This document shows positions 9,820-19,241 of a stretch of DNA of 64,000 bases, one piece after another. How positions within the stretch are numbered: position 1 is the first letter of the stretch; each line of letters opens with the position of its first letter. Where the stretch lies: contig JAGOOC010000004.1 of the NCBI GenBank assembly GCA_017992695.1, positions 58,985 to 122,984 of the forward strand, given 5' to 3'. The notes under the pieces were generated by a model. That model ran no database searches. It worked only from the letters and a program-made list of their open reading frames with translations, and had not been told where the DNA came from. Source of the DNA: Bacteroides sp. Lineage in GTDB: Bacteria; Bacteroidota; Bacteroidia; Bacteroidales; Bacteroidaceae. The position numbers and the translations under genes are program-made.

Positions 9820-9952
9820 AATTAAGTAATAGTTTGTTTGATGGCAATAAAATAGTCAAGCAATAAGAATATGAGAAGAATCTTCCACTTACTACTTGAC
9901 TATTTTAATCTTATTGGTACAGGCAAATGCCAAACGAGAAGCAGGTTTCTAC

Positions 9953-10288
9953 TTACTGCAATTTCTCTTTTTCTTTTGCCGGATTTCTATAATAAATCTT
10001 TCCTTCTATGTATTCTTGTGCAGCGATCAGGTCGGGTTTCGGCAACTTCTCGTAATAGCGAGAAATTTCAATCTGCTCTCTGTTCTCAAACACTTCTTCG
10101 AGGTTGTCGGTATACGAAGCAAACTCGGCAAGTTTCTTGGAAAGATCACTTTTAATGAGTACACTGATTTGATTGGCACGCTTACCAATGATAGAAACAG
10201 TCTCGTAGATATTACCAGTGTCAGCACATAAGTCCATCATGTCACGGGTAATCGTATTCGATGGAGCATTTGTTTTTTTGTAATCCAT
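9953..10288 (-). CDS. rpoZ: RNA polymerase omega subunit
   Basis: 111 aa, with the Bacteroidetes form of omega: MDYKKTNAPSNTITRD at the start, a helix with GNIYETVSIIGKRANQI that corresponds to the AxxRARQI-like core of other omega subunits, and a long variable tail. Omega wraps the beta-prime C-terminus and helps RNA polymerase assembly. The gene lies 15 bp after bamD, so the two are cotranscribed, the usual arrangement in Bacteroidales. Confidence 0.85.
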   Translation of the reverse strand: MDYKKTNAPSNTITRDMMDLCADTGNIYETVSIIGKRANQISVLIKSDLSKKLAEFASYTDNLEEVFENREQIEISRYYEKLPKPDLIAAQEYIEGKIYYRNPAKEKEKLQ

Positions 10289-10303
10289 AAATCTTTTTAT
10301 AAT

Positions 10304-11113
10304 TTAATCTTTAGTTACGTAACTTGAGGATGCCTCGAATATTCGATCAGCATCTTTCAAATATTTGCTTTCGGGAAACTCATTCTTAAACGCATAACAT
10401 TCGTCTATTGTTTCGCGGTAGCGTTCGGCGCGTTTATCTTCGGTACTATTCATTGCCATCTCGTATTTGGCACGAAGCACCATAATAGATAAATCTTCGC
10501 GATAATGCGTATAGGGATAATCTCGTAATGCGTTCTGAGCAGTGATAACACAGGAGAGGTAGTTGTTAGCTCCCATATAGTTACCTAAGTTGTAATACAG
10601 CTTGGCCGAAAGAAACTCTTTCAACACCAACTTATCTTGAAGTTCAAAAATCATGTTTTGCGCTTCCTGCTTCTTGTCGCTACCGGGGTAGTACTCCAGA
10701 AACATTTGCAGTTGTTGAATAGCTGAATAAGTTCCAGACTGATCTAAGCGAGCTTCGGGTGTATCAAGATACAATGCTTTACCGGCATGGAAGCGAGCCA
10801 ATTCAGAAAACGTGCCACGAGGATAGGTATTGAAATAGGTGATAAAAGACTGGGCAGCCGTAGAATAATCTTTCTGATTGTAGTAGCTCATCGCTAACAT
10901 ATACAGCGACTCTTCTGCTTTATCGGTTCCTTTCAAGATAATAATCAATTCGCTCAACAACGTAGCCGACTTGCTATACTGACCTTTGGCAAAATAGTTC
11001 TTAGCAGCTTCGTACTTGTATTCGTAATCTGTGCTTTTCAGTATCTTGTTATACTCGCCACACGAGGATAAAACAAGGGCTGCAAGCAGAGTTATAATGA
11101 TATTCTTTTTCAT
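10304..11113 (-). CDS. bamD: Outer membrane assembly lipoprotein BamD
   Basis: 269 aa. A lipoprotein signal peptide has its lipobox at LSSC (lipidated C18). The rest is alpha-helical TPR-like repeats (YEAAKNYFAKGQYSKSATLL; AEESLYMLAMSYYNQKDY; ARFHAGKALYLD), as in BamD/ComL, the essential lipoprotein partner of BamA in inserting beta-barrel proteins into the outer membrane. It is the first gene of the bamD-rpoZ-DUF4293 operon. The full length and clear lipobox make the call solid. Confidence 0.9.
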   Translation of the reverse strand: MKKNIIITLLAALVLSSCGEYNKILKSTDYEYKYEAAKNYFAKGQYSKSATLLSELIIILKGTDKAEESLYMLAMSYYNQKDYSTAAQSFITYFNTYPRGTFSELARFHAGKALYLDTPEARLDQSGTYSAIQQLQMFLEYYPGSDKKQEAQNMIFELQDKLVLKEFLSAKLYYNLGNYMGANNYLSCVITAQNALRDYPYTHYREDLSIMVLRAKYEMAMNSTEDKRAERYRETIDECYAFKNEFPESKYLKDADRIFEASSSYVTKD

Positions 11114-11249
11114 CTTATTTTAAATAGTGTGCAAATTTACTGATTCGCACCGAATAAACCAATTAATCAACGTTCTTTTAATACAAATAAATGTATTGAG
11201 CACTGACCATAACTTTCGCGGATGCGTGAGAATCAATCTTTGTGGGCTT

Positions 11250-11675
11250 TTACAACTGATACAAGTCACTTGCGGCCAGTAAATCGATCTTTTTTTCTTT
11301 GAGCACTCGGATACAGTTTTCCATATCGTTGGGACGAATGACCACATTGGCTGTACTGTTGTTGGCAAAGGAGTACATGTATTCGATGAAAACGCCTTCG
11401 CTAGAAAGATAGCCCAACACTTTGGCTAAAGCACCCGGCACATTGGGGCAACTAAGGCCTATCACGTCGGTTATATTGACTGCAAAATGATTCTCTTTCA
11501 ACACGTTGTATGCCTTCTCTGGATCAGACACAATGCCGCGTAAAATACCAAAGTCCGCATTCTCAGCTATAGATAAAGCAGAGAGGTTAATTCCTTCTTT
11601 AGCCAGCACCTCGGTTACTTCGGTTAAACGACCAGATTTGTTTTCCAAAAAGATAGAAAGTTGTTTTGCTACCAT
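11250..11675 (-). CDS. Tandem ACT-domain amino-acid-binding protein
   Basis: 141 aa made of two ACT domains (about 1-66 and 70-141) and nothing else. The first begins KQLSIFLENKSGRLTEVTEVL and the second NITDVIGLSCPNVPGALAKVL, both with the glycine/leucine pattern of ACT beta-alpha-beta folds. Stand-alone ACT pairs bind amino acids and regulate enzymes or transporters. It follows paaK by 26 bp on the same strand; the paaK-ACT pair is common in Bacteroidetes and suggests control by an aromatic or branched amino acid. The ligand is not known. Confidence 0.82.
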   Translation of the reverse strand: MVAKQLSIFLENKSGRLTEVTEVLAKEGINLSALSIAENADFGILRGIVSDPEKAYNVLKENHFAVNITDVIGLSCPNVPGALAKVLGYLSSEGVFIEYMYSFANNSTANVVIRPNDMENCIRVLKEKKIDLLAASDLYQL

Positions 11676-11701
11676 GATTATAAAAAGTTTAAAGTGGAGT
11701 G

Positions 11702-13000
11702 TTAAAGTGTTCTGTTGTCTATTACTCGTTTGGCTTTACCAACGCTGCGTTCGATGCTACGTGGTTCGACCAACTTCACATCGACGCCTAAACCCAGTAC
11801 GCTATGCAACCTGCCTACGAGCTTTTTCTTTAAAGCAACCATCTTGTTGATCTCGTCGGAGTAACAATCCGGTCGTACCTCTACCTTAAGCTCCATGATA
11901 TCGGTATTGTTTTTGCGATCGATGGTAAGCAGGTAGTGCGGCTCAAACTCGGGCATTTCAAGAATAACTGATTCGATTTGTGTAGGGAACACATTGACCC
12001 CACGAATAATCAGCATATCATCGCTACGTCCAAGAATACGATCCATTCGTACCAACGTGCGGCCACAAGCGCATGCTTCGTGGTGAAGTGCTGTAAGGTC
12101 TTTCGTTCGGTAACGCAACAAAGGCATTCCTTCTTTGGTTAGGTGCGTAAACACCAATTCGCCTGGTTGTCCGGGCTCTACGGGTTGCGACGTTAATGGG
12201 TCTACGATTTCGGGGAAGTAGTGGTCTTCATTCAAATGGGTGCCCTGTTGGCACTCGCATTCATAACCCACACCCGGACCGGCAATTTCGCTCAATCCGT
12301 AAATATCGTATCCTTTGATACCCAGCTTCTCTTCGATCTCCTTGCGCATACTTTCAGTCCACGGTTCGGCACCAAAGGCACCAATCTTCAATTTGAAATC
12401 TTCGCGTGGAAGCCCTGAATCTTTAACCGTATCGGCCAAGTAAAGGGCATACGAAGGGGTACAGCAGAGCACTGTTGAGCCAAAATCGTGCATCAGGGTA
12501 ATCTGCTTCTCGGTGTTTCCGCTTGACATCGGGATCACCGATGCACCAATGTTCTCGGCTCCTGCATGAGCACCCAAGCCACCGGTAAACAATCCGTAAC
12601 CGTAGGAGATTTGAAACATATCGGAACTATCGGCTCCATAGGCCGTAAAAGCGCGAGACAAGCATTCGGTCCACGCCGACAGATCCTTGCGAGTATAACC
12701 CACAACGGTAGGTTTACCGGTGGTTCCCGAAGAGGCATGAATACGAACAATCTGACTCATCGGCACAGCACAGAGTCCGAAAGGATAGTTGTCTCTTAAA
12801 TCGTGCTTGGTGGTGAACGGCAGTTTCACAATATCGTCGATGCTATGAATGTCATCGGGAGTAAGCCCTAACTCTTGCATTTTCTTGCGATAAAAAGGCG
12901 TGTTGAGGTAAACGTGTTCTACAATTTTACGGAGTCGGATCCCTTGAATCTTGCGAAGGCTTTCGCGATCCATGCATTCGATACTTTCATTCCAAATCAT
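11702..13000 (-). CDS. paaK: Phenylacetate-CoA ligase family protein
   Basis: 432 aa, normal for the family. The AMP-binding motif ASSGTTGKPTVVGYT lies near residue 90, YGLSEIAGPG in the middle and the conserved RTKDLT and GRSDDMLIIRGVNVFP motifs towards the C-terminal lid domain. The enzyme activates phenylacetate (or indoleacetate-type acids) with ATP and CoA in the cytoplasm; in anaerobic Bacteroidetes it is thought to act in the fermentation of aromatic amino acids, usually with indolepyruvate:ferredoxin oxidoreductase, which is not in this window. It leads an operon with the ACT protein and diverges from uvrB. Confidence 0.9.
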   Translation of the reverse strand: MIWNESIECMDRESLRKIQGIRLRKIVEHVYLNTPFYRKKMQELGLTPDDIHSIDDIVKLPFTTKHDLRDNYPFGLCAVPMSQIVRIHASSGTTGKPTVVGYTRKDLSAWTECLSRAFTAYGADSSDMFQISYGYGLFTGGLGAHAGAENIGASVIPMSSGNTEKQITLMHDFGSTVLCCTPSYALYLADTVKDSGLPREDFKLKIGAFGAEPWTESMRKEIEEKLGIKGYDIYGLSEIAGPGVGYECECQQGTHLNEDHYFPEIVDPLTSQPVEPGQPGELVFTHLTKEGMPLLRYRTKDLTALHHEACACGRTLVRMDRILGRSDDMLIIRGVNVFPTQIESVILEMPEFEPHYLLTIDRKNNTDIMELKVEVRPDCYSDEINKMVALKKKLVGRLHSVLGLGVDVKLVEPRSIERSVGKAKRVIDNRTL

Positions 13001-13135
13001 GTTTTTCGCTATGTTTTTAATTGTATTAATCTGTATTTTGTAATAAACTGTTGCAAAGTAAAGGATTTATTTCAAAAAATGATTTGTTTTTCTCAACTAT
13101 TTTACCGAATATTGTCGTCACATTAATAGTATTCT

Positions 13136-15169
13136 ATGGATTTTGAATTAATATCGACCTATAAACCCACCGGCGACCAACCCGAAGCCATTGCACAGCT
13201 GACTAATGGAGTGCGAGAAGGGCTTCCTGCTCAAACATTGCTTGGAGTAACCGGGTCTGGAAAAACCTTTACCATTGCCAACGTTATTGCCAATGTGAAC
13301 AAACCAACACTGATACTGAGCCACAACAAAACATTGGCTGCACAACTGTACAGCGAGTTTAAAGGTTTTTTCCCCAACAATGCTGTGGAGTATTATGTAT
13401 CCTATTACGACTATTATCAGCCCGAGGCCTACCTGCCCGGATCTGACACCTATATCGAAAAAGACCTGGCCATCAATGACGAAATCGATAAGCTGCGACT
13501 AGCAGCGACCTCTTCCCTTTTATCGGGTCGTAAAGATGTGATTGTTGTATCATCTGTATCGTGCATTTATGGAATGGGTAACCCTGCCGACTTTTACGAA
13601 AATGTAATCGAAGTACAACGGGGGCGTATGCTCGATCGCAATGTATTCTTGCGTAAACTGGTCGACAGCCTCTATGTAAGAAACGATATCGACCTCAGCC
13701 GTGGAAATTTTCGTGTAAAGGGCGATACAGTAGATGTTCACCTAGCTTACTCGGACCACCTGTTGCGCGTAAGCTTTTGGGGAGACGAAATTGATGGTAT
13801 TGAAGAGATAGACCCGCTTTCGGGGGTCACCATTGCTCGGTTCGAGGATTATAAAATCTATCCGGCCAATCTCTTCATGACCACCAAAGAGGCTACCTTC
13901 CGCGCCATTCATCAAATTGAAGACGACTTGACGAAGCAGGTCGCCTTTCTGGAGTCAATCGGTAAAGAGTACGAAGCCAAACGGCTCTATGAACGGGTTA
14001 CGTATGACATGGAGATGATTCGTGAACTGGGACACTGCTCAGGCATCGAAAACTATTCGCGTTATTTTGATGGGCGCGAGGCAGGTACTCGCCCCTACTG
14101 CCTGCTCGATTTCTTTCCAGATGATTTTCTTTTTGTGATTGACGAGAGTCATGTTAGCATCCCCCAAGTACGTGCTATGTATGGTGGTGACCGTGCCCGC
14201 AAGATCAACTTGGTAGAGTATGGCTTTCGCCTACCGGCAGCCATGGATAACCGTCCGCTGAAGTTTGAAGAGTTCGAAGAGATGACCAAGCAGGTGATCT
14301 ACGTCAGTGCCACCCCGGCCAACTACGAGTTGGAGCAGAGCGAAGGCATTATCGTGGAACAAGTAATTCGCCCCACCGGGCTACTCGACCCCATTATAGA
14401 AGTACGCCCCAGCCTCAACCAGATTGATGACTTAATGGAAGAAATTCAGCTTCGCATTGAACAAGGAGAACGCACCTTGATTACCACCCTTACCAAACGC
14501 ATGGCAGAGGAACTAACAGAATATCTGTTGAACAAAAGTGTTCGTTGCAACTACATACACAGTGATGTAGATACGTTAGCACGTGTAAAGATTATGGATG
14601 ATCTTCGACAAGGGGTTTATGATGTGCTTATCGGAGTTAACCTGCTACGCGAGGGGCTCGACCTGCCCGAAGTATCACTGGTTGCCATTCTCGATGCTGA
14701 CAAAGAGGGCTTCCTACGCTCCCACCGCTCATTGACACAAACAGCCGGACGTGCTGCCCGAAACATCAATGGAAAGGTGATTATGTATGCCGATAGAATG
14801 ACCGATAGCATGAAACTAACCATCGACGAAACCAACCGTCGACGAGAGAAACAACTGGCCTATAATGAAGCGCATGGCATCACGCCACAACAAATTAAGA
14901 AAGCCCGCAACTTGGCTGTATTTGGTGGAAGCAGTGCAGAATTGGAAGAGTTGCGTAGAGAATCGCACGCCTATATCGAACCCACAGGAAGCAACATAGC
15001 AGCCGATCCGATTGTACAATACATGAGCAAGCCTCAGATGCAGAAGAGCGTTGAACGCACGCGTAAATTGATGAAAGAAGCGGCCAAGAAGTTGGAGTTT
15101 ATCGAAGCCGCGCAATACCGCGACGAATTGCTGAAACTGGAAGATTTGATGAAAGAGAAATGGGGATAA
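13136..15169 (+). CDS. uvrB: Excinuclease ABC subunit UvrB
   Basis: 677 aa, full length. Walker A GVTGSGKT lies at residues 37-44, the beta-hairpin region that clamps DNA is visible as YYVSYYDYYQPEAYLP, the Walker B box as DESHVSIPQ, and the helicase C motifs include GVNLLREGLDLPEVSLV and QTAGRAARN. A UVR domain for UvrC contact closes the protein (EAAKKLEFIEAAQYRDELL). It takes over from UvrA at the lesion. The start ATG at 13136 follows a short A/T-rich leader. It appears monocistronic. Confidence 0.97.
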   Translation: MDFELISTYKPTGDQPEAIAQLTNGVREGLPAQTLLGVTGSGKTFTIANVIANVNKPTLILSHNKTLAAQLYSEFKGFFPNNAVEYYVSYYDYYQPEAYLPGSDTYIEKDLAINDEIDKLRLAATSSLLSGRKDVIVVSSVSCIYGMGNPADFYENVIEVQRGRMLDRNVFLRKLVDSLYVRNDIDLSRGNFRVKGDTVDVHLAYSDHLLRVSFWGDEIDGIEEIDPLSGVTIARFEDYKIYPANLFMTTKEATFRAIHQIEDDLTKQVAFLESIGKEYEAKRLYERVTYDMEMIRELGHCSGIENYSRYFDGREAGTRPYCLLDFFPDDFLFVIDESHVSIPQVRAMYGGDRARKINLVEYGFRLPAAMDNRPLKFEEFEEMTKQVIYVSATPANYELEQSEGIIVEQVIRPTGLLDPIIEVRPSLNQIDDLMEEIQLRIEQGERTLITTLTKRMAEELTEYLLNKSVRCNYIHSDVDTLARVKIMDDLRQGVYDVLIGVNLLREGLDLPEVSLVAILDADKEGFLRSHRSLTQTAGRAARNINGKVIMYADRMTDSMKLTIDETNRRREKQLAYNEAHGITPQQIKKARNLAVFGGSSAELEELRRESHAYIEPTGSNIAADPIVQYMSKPQMQKSVERTRKLMKEAAKKLEFIEAAQYRDELLKLEDLMKEKWG

Positions 15170-15247
15170 TAGAAGCAAGCTTTACGCAATCGTACAAGAT
15201 TTAAGAAATTCTTTAGCACCACAGCTGTAATAAGAGCTATTTTAAAT

Positions 15248-15255
15248 TATCTTTG
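15248..15255 (+). promoter_or_regulatory. Bacteroides -7 box (TATCTTTG) for the DUF4494-yggS-DHOD operon
   Basis: An exact TANNTTTG match about 90 bp before the DUF4494 start, with GCTG 20 nt upstream as a weak -33 element. Confidence 0.5.
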
Positions 15256-15337
15256 CAGCTTGTAATAGACACGAGAAAAAGTGCCTGTAGAACATACATA
15301 AAAGAAACAATTCACTAATTTAAAAACCCAAAAGAAC

Positions 15338-15802
15338 ATGTCAATGCATACATGGTTTGAATGCAAAATCCGTTACGAAAAAGTGATGGAGAATGGAATG
15401 AACAAAAAGGTAACGGAACCTTATCTGGTTGATGCGCTGAGCTTCACCGAGGCAGAAGCCCGCATCATCGAAGAGATGACCCCGTTCATCACCGGAGAAT
15501 TTACGGTTTCAGACATCAAACGCGCTAATTATAGCGAGCTTTTTCCTAGCGACGAAGAGTCAGCCGATCGTTGGTTCAAATGCAAACTAATCTTTATTAC
15601 GCTCGACGAGAAGAGCGGAGCCGAAAAGAGATCATCGACACAGGTGTTGGTGCAAGCGGGCGACCTGCGCGATGCTGTAAAAAAGTTAGACGAAGGCATG
15701 AAGGGTACGATGGCCGATTACCAAATTGGCATGGTATCAGAAACGCCAATCATGGATATTTACCCGTATGGCGAAGGTCCTAACGATAAACCCGAAGTAT
15801 AA
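15338..15802 (+). CDS. DUF4494 family protein
   Basis: 154 aa, cytoplasmic (no signal or membrane segment). The opening MHTWFECKIRYEK and the end ISETPIMDIYPY-like sequence (VSETPIMDIYPYGEG) are the marks of DUF4494, a Bacteroidetes family without known function. The second ATG (15344) gives the family's usual MHTW start and is the likelier initiator. The protein seems to contain two similar halves, each opening with WFxCKxxx (WFECKIRYEK and WFKCKLIFIT), which suggests internal duplication. yggS starts 3 bp after its stop, so they are one transcript. Confidence 0.82.
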   Translation: MSMHTWFECKIRYEKVMENGMNKKVTEPYLVDALSFTEAEARIIEEMTPFITGEFTVSDIKRANYSELFPSDEESADRWFKCKLIFITLDEKSGAEKRSSTQVLVQAGDLRDAVKKLDEGMKGTMADYQIGMVSETPIMDIYPYGEGPNDKPEV

Positions 15803-15805
15803 ACA

Positions 15806-16474
15806 ATGAGTATTGCTGATAACTTAAAGCAAGTGCTAACCGAGCTCCCTATGGGAGTGCGGTTAGTTGCTGTTTCAAAATTTCACCCCAACGAAGCTAT
15901 TGAAGAGGCCTACCGGGCGGGGCAACGTATTTTTGGAGAGAGCAAAGTGCAGGAGATGACAGCAAAACAGGAGAGCTTACCCAAAGATATCGAGTGGCAC
16001 TTCATCGGCCATCTGCAAACAAACAAAATAAAGCATATGGCGTCCTACGTGGACATGATTCACGGGATCGACTCCTACAAACTGCTTGTCGAAGTAAACA
16101 AACAGGGCGCAAAGGCAGAGCGTGTCATTAACTGTTTGCTACAACTCTATATCGCACAAGAGGATACTAAATTTGGTTTCAGCCCCGACGAATGCCGGGA
16201 AATGTTAACCGCCGGTGCGTGGAAGAGCTTGCAGAACATACGAATATGCGGACTCATGGGTATGGCGAGCAACACCGATGATACCGAACAAATAGACAGA
16301 GAGTTTCATACATTACAAACCCTCTTTAAAGAGTTTAAAGCGACAATATTTGCCGACGCACCTCACTTTCGAGAGTTGTCTATGGGTATGTCTCACGATT
16401 ATCACCAAGCCATTGCCGAGGGTAGTACATTGGTGCGCGTGGGCAGCAAGATTTTCGGAGAAAGAAATTATTAA
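15806..16474 (+). CDS. yggS: YggS family pyridoxal-phosphate homeostasis protein
   Basis: 222 aa, one alanine-racemase-type TIM barrel. The PLP lysine lies in VAVSKFHPNEAI near residue 24, and the signature IEWHFIGHLQTNKIKH and the phosphate-binding LSMGMSHDYHQAI near the end are plain. Proteins of the PLPBP family bind PLP without a known catalytic reaction and keep B6 vitamers and amino-acid pools in balance. It sits between DUF4494 and a DHOD-like gene, with gaps of 3 and 6 bp. Confidence 0.92.
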   Translation: MSIADNLKQVLTELPMGVRLVAVSKFHPNEAIEEAYRAGQRIFGESKVQEMTAKQESLPKDIEWHFIGHLQTNKIKHMASYVDMIHGIDSYKLLVEVNKQGAKAERVINCLLQLYIAQEDTKFGFSPDECREMLTAGAWKSLQNIRICGLMGMASNTDDTEQIDREFHTLQTLFKEFKATIFADAPHFRELSMGMSHDYHQAIAEGSTLVRVGSKIFGERNY

Positions 16475-16480
16475 CCATCA

Positions 16481-17470
16481 ATGAATCATATCATGAGCGA
16501 TTTACAAACGACTTTTGCAGGATTGAAACTAAGAAATCCTATTATCATCAGCAGTTCGGGACTCACTAACACCGCTGTAAAAAACGAAAAGCTGGAAGCA
16601 GCCGGAGCAGGAGCTATTGTTCTAAAATCTCTTTTTGAAGAACAAATCACCATCGAGGCCGACCGACTAAGAAACCCGTCATACTATCCGGAAGGGAGTG
16701 ACTACTTGGTAGAGTACATCCGCAATCACGCCCTATCAGAGTACTTGGAGCTCATTAAAGAGAGTAAAAAAGTATGCACCATCCCCGTCATTGCCAGCAT
16801 CAATTGCTACCGTGATAGCGAATGGGTGGATTTTGCCAAACAGATAGAGCAAGCCGGAGCAGATGCTCTGGAAATCAACATCTTGGCTTTGCAAACAGAC
16901 TTGCAGTATGCTTACGGATCGTTCGAGCAACGTCACATAGATATCTTGAGGCATGTAAAGCAAACAGTCAGTATCCCGGTTATCATGAAGTTGGGCAGTA
17001 ACCTAACCAACCCTATCGCTTTGATCGATCAGCTTCATGCCAATGGTGCCGGAGCTGTGGTGCTTTTCAATCGTTTCTATCAGCCGGATATTGATATCGA
17101 GAAGATGGAACAGACCTCGGGCAATGTATTCAGCAATGTCGATGATTTGTCACTGTCATTGCGTTGGGTAAGCATTGCTTCTTCGTTGGTCACTAAAATT
17201 GATTATGCAGCATCGGGTGGTATTCACAAACCCGAGGACATGGTGAAAGCTATTCTGGCAGGAGCTTCTGCCGTTGAGATATGCAGCGTGATTTACCAAA
17301 ACACCAGTGCCTTTATCGGAGAGAGCAACCGCTTCACCGAAAGCTGGATGCAACGGAAAGGCTTTAAGCACATTTCTCAGTTTAAAGGTCTATTGAATGC
17401 AAAAGATATAGAAGGTATCAATGTATGGGAGCGTACACAGTTCTTGAAATACTTCTCGAACAAGGTGTAA
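16481..17470 (+). CDS. Dihydroorotate dehydrogenase-like FMN protein
   Basis: 329 aa. A TIM barrel of the DHOD family is shown by SDLQTTFAGLKLRNPIIISSSGLT at the start (shortened here: the family start is MSDLQ), the IMKLGSNLTNP and VVLFNRF strands and AASGGIHKPEDMVKAILAGA, which binds the FMN phosphate. The second ATG (16493) gives the usual MSDLQ start. It differs from true PyrD in the substrate loop, and Bacteroidetes carry it in addition to pyrD; the substrate is not known. It is the last gene of the operon, closed by a 31-bp hairpin. Confidence 0.8.
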   Translation: MNHIMSDLQTTFAGLKLRNPIIISSSGLTNTAVKNEKLEAAGAGAIVLKSLFEEQITIEADRLRNPSYYPEGSDYLVEYIRNHALSEYLELIKESKKVCTIPVIASINCYRDSEWVDFAKQIEQAGADALEINILALQTDLQYAYGSFEQRHIDILRHVKQTVSIPVIMKLGSNLTNPIALIDQLHANGAGAVVLFNRFYQPDIDIEKMEQTSGNVFSNVDDLSLSLRWVSIASSLVTKIDYAASGGIHKPEDMVKAILAGASAVEICSVIYQNTSAFIGESNRFTESWMQRKGFKHISQFKGLLNAKDIEGINVWERTQFLKYFSNKV

Positions 17471-17502
17471 ATTCCATAAAGCTACCATACGATGGCAGTG
17501 TC

Positions 17503-17567
17503 GATACGATTAACGGATAAAAGAGAAATAAGTCAGACTTATTTCTCTTTTATCCGTTAATCGTATC
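17503..17567 (+). terminator. Terminator hairpin with a perfect 31-bp stem
   Basis: Bases 17503-17533 are the exact reverse complement of 17537-17567 with only CAG between them. It lies 32 bp after the DHOD-like stop. The stem is much longer than a normal terminator. Confidence 0.75.
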
Positions 17568-17571
17568 TCTT

Positions 17572-17796
17572 TCAGCTGGTATGCGATAATGTCTTCCCAT
17601 TCCATTCGCTTAATGGTGGAGAGGTGAGCAGTTTTATTTTATTCTCAAGCAATCGGTTCGTCATGACAGACCTCTTTAACACCTCCATCTTGACTGGAGA
17701 GACAATAATCGTATGTACATCATTATCTACTAAATTCGCTATGTAACAGCAGACTAATATCACGATAGTAAATAGATCAATAGCAGGATTGTCCAT
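17572..17796 (-). other. Unrecognised 74-codon frame, perhaps a gene relic
   Basis: This frame (hydrophobic start, then VSPVKMEVLKRSVMTNRLLENK) fills part of a 350-bp stretch between the DHOD terminator and the phoH terminator. The sequence reads like real protein from the middle of a larger gene, but I do not recognise a family, there is no promoter box and the phoH terminator lies just upstream. It may be a decayed remnant or chance. Confidence 0.25.
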
Positions 17797-17837
17797 ATAG
17801 GCAGAACCATCGCAGAGAGATATTGTTTAAAAAAAAA

Positions 17838-17877
17838 TTGCCAATATATAGGCCTGTTAGACACAATATATTGGCAA
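17838..17877 (-). terminator. Terminator of phoH
   Basis: On the minus strand TTGCCAATATAT and ATATATTGGCAA form a perfect 12-bp stem around a 16-nt loop, followed by eight T. It lies 38 bp past the phoH stop. Confidence 0.85.
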
Positions 17878-17915
17878 CATTATTGGGTTCATCCATTAAT
17901 AATACATAACATGGG

Positions 17916-19241
17916 CTACATCAGGTTGCTCGCTAGCTCGCTAAGCTCGCTTCGCTCTCCTTTTATTAGGTTTATGTGTGCAAAAATTGACTGATCTTTC
18001 ATGCGGTCAATCATGTAGACTAATCCGTTGGATTGACTATCCAGATACGGTTGGTCAATTTGTTGAATATCGCCTGTAAAGACCATCTTGGTTCCTTCTC
18101 CGGCACGGGTAATGATTGTTTTCACTTCGTGCGGGGTCAAGTTTTGAGCTTCATCAATGATACAGTAAGTCTCGCTCAGGCTTCTTCCGCGTATAAAGGC
18201 AAGGGCTTCGATGACTAGTTGCCCGCTTTTCTGCATATCCTCAATTCGTTTAATTTCAGTTGAGTTTGACGCAAACTGATTTTTGATCACATTCAAGTTG
18301 TCAAATAGGGGTTGCATATAAGGGGCAACCTTCTCTTGCGCATCTCCGGGCAAGAAGCCCAAATCCTTGTTAGACAGTGCCACAATGGGGCGTGCTAATA
18401 ATATCTGCTTGTATTCGGTCAGCTTTCCTAAAGCAGCAGCCAGTGCCAGCAGGGTTTTTCCTGTACCGGCTTTACCGGTTAGTGCCACTAATTTCACATC
18501 CGGATCGTTCAATAGTTCAAAGGCAAAACTCTGTTCAGCATTGCGAGCTTCGATGCCGAAATTTTTGGTTTTATTAACTCGGTAAACCAAACGGGTAAAC
18601 GGATTATAACGGGCAAGTACACTACTGCGATCGCTTTTCAGAATGAAACATTCGTTGGGGCGAACGATGTCTTTAAAGTCGAATTCGCTGATGCTCAACC
18701 CCTCTTTGGTTGAATAGATGCGGTCAATCAACGCAGGATTAATATTATCAAATACTTCATTGGTCTTTTCAAAAATATCTACATTCAACACCTTATCGGT
18801 GATGTAATCTTCGCAAAGTACACCTATTGATCGAGCCTTCATGCGCAGGTTCAAGTCTTTGGTCACGAGTATCGTTTTGGTCTTCGGAAATTTCTCTTCC
18901 AGATACTCGGCTACGGCCAAGATGAGATGATCGGGTTTAGGTGTTGGGAACGAAGCTTGTACTTTGGGAGCATCGACCTTTCCGGTAATAACAAACAGAC
19001 GTCCTAGGCCTTCGCCCAGTGGCGCTCCACTCGAAAAGAGATTGTCGTCAGTGATTAAATCAAGTTCGCGCACAAACTCGCGAGCATTATAATTAATCTG
19101 TTCATTCCCTTTTTTAAATACATCCAATTCCTCCAAAACAACGATGGGTAAATAGATATCGTTCTCTTGAAAATTCTTCAAGCAATTGTAGTCGTGAAGA
19201 ATGACGTTTGTGTCAAGCACAAAATTTTTCTTTGTTCCCAT
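17916..19241 (-). CDS. PIN domain / PhoH-type ATPase (YlaK-like)
   Basis: 441 aa in two domains. Residues 1-150 form a PIN nuclease fold (FVLDTNVILHDY with the acidic catalytic residue, later VTKDLNLRMKA). Residues about 230-441 form a PhoH ATPase with Walker A GKAGTGKT and Walker B YCIIDEAQNLTPHE. PhoH2-type proteins with this architecture act as RNA helicase/nuclease; the physiological target in Bacteroidetes is not known. The C-terminus (GERSELSELASNLM) is coded by a short repetitive stretch. The gene is monocistronic. Confidence 0.9.
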   Translation of the reverse strand: MGTKKNFVLDTNVILHDYNCLKNFQENDIYLPIVVLEELDVFKKGNEQINYNAREFVRELDLITDDNLFSSGAPLGEGLGRLFVITGKVDAPKVQASFPTPKPDHLILAVAEYLEEKFPKTKTILVTKDLNLRMKARSIGVLCEDYITDKVLNVDIFEKTNEVFDNINPALIDRIYSTKEGLSISEFDFKDIVRPNECFILKSDRSSVLARYNPFTRLVYRVNKTKNFGIEARNAEQSFAFELLNDPDVKLVALTGKAGTGKTLLALAAALGKLTEYKQILLARPIVALSNKDLGFLPGDAQEKVAPYMQPLFDNLNVIKNQFASNSTEIKRIEDMQKSGQLVIEALAFIRGRSLSETYCIIDEAQNLTPHEVKTIITRAGEGTKMVFTGDIQQIDQPYLDSQSNGLVYMIDRMKDQSIFAHINLIKGERSELSELASNLM

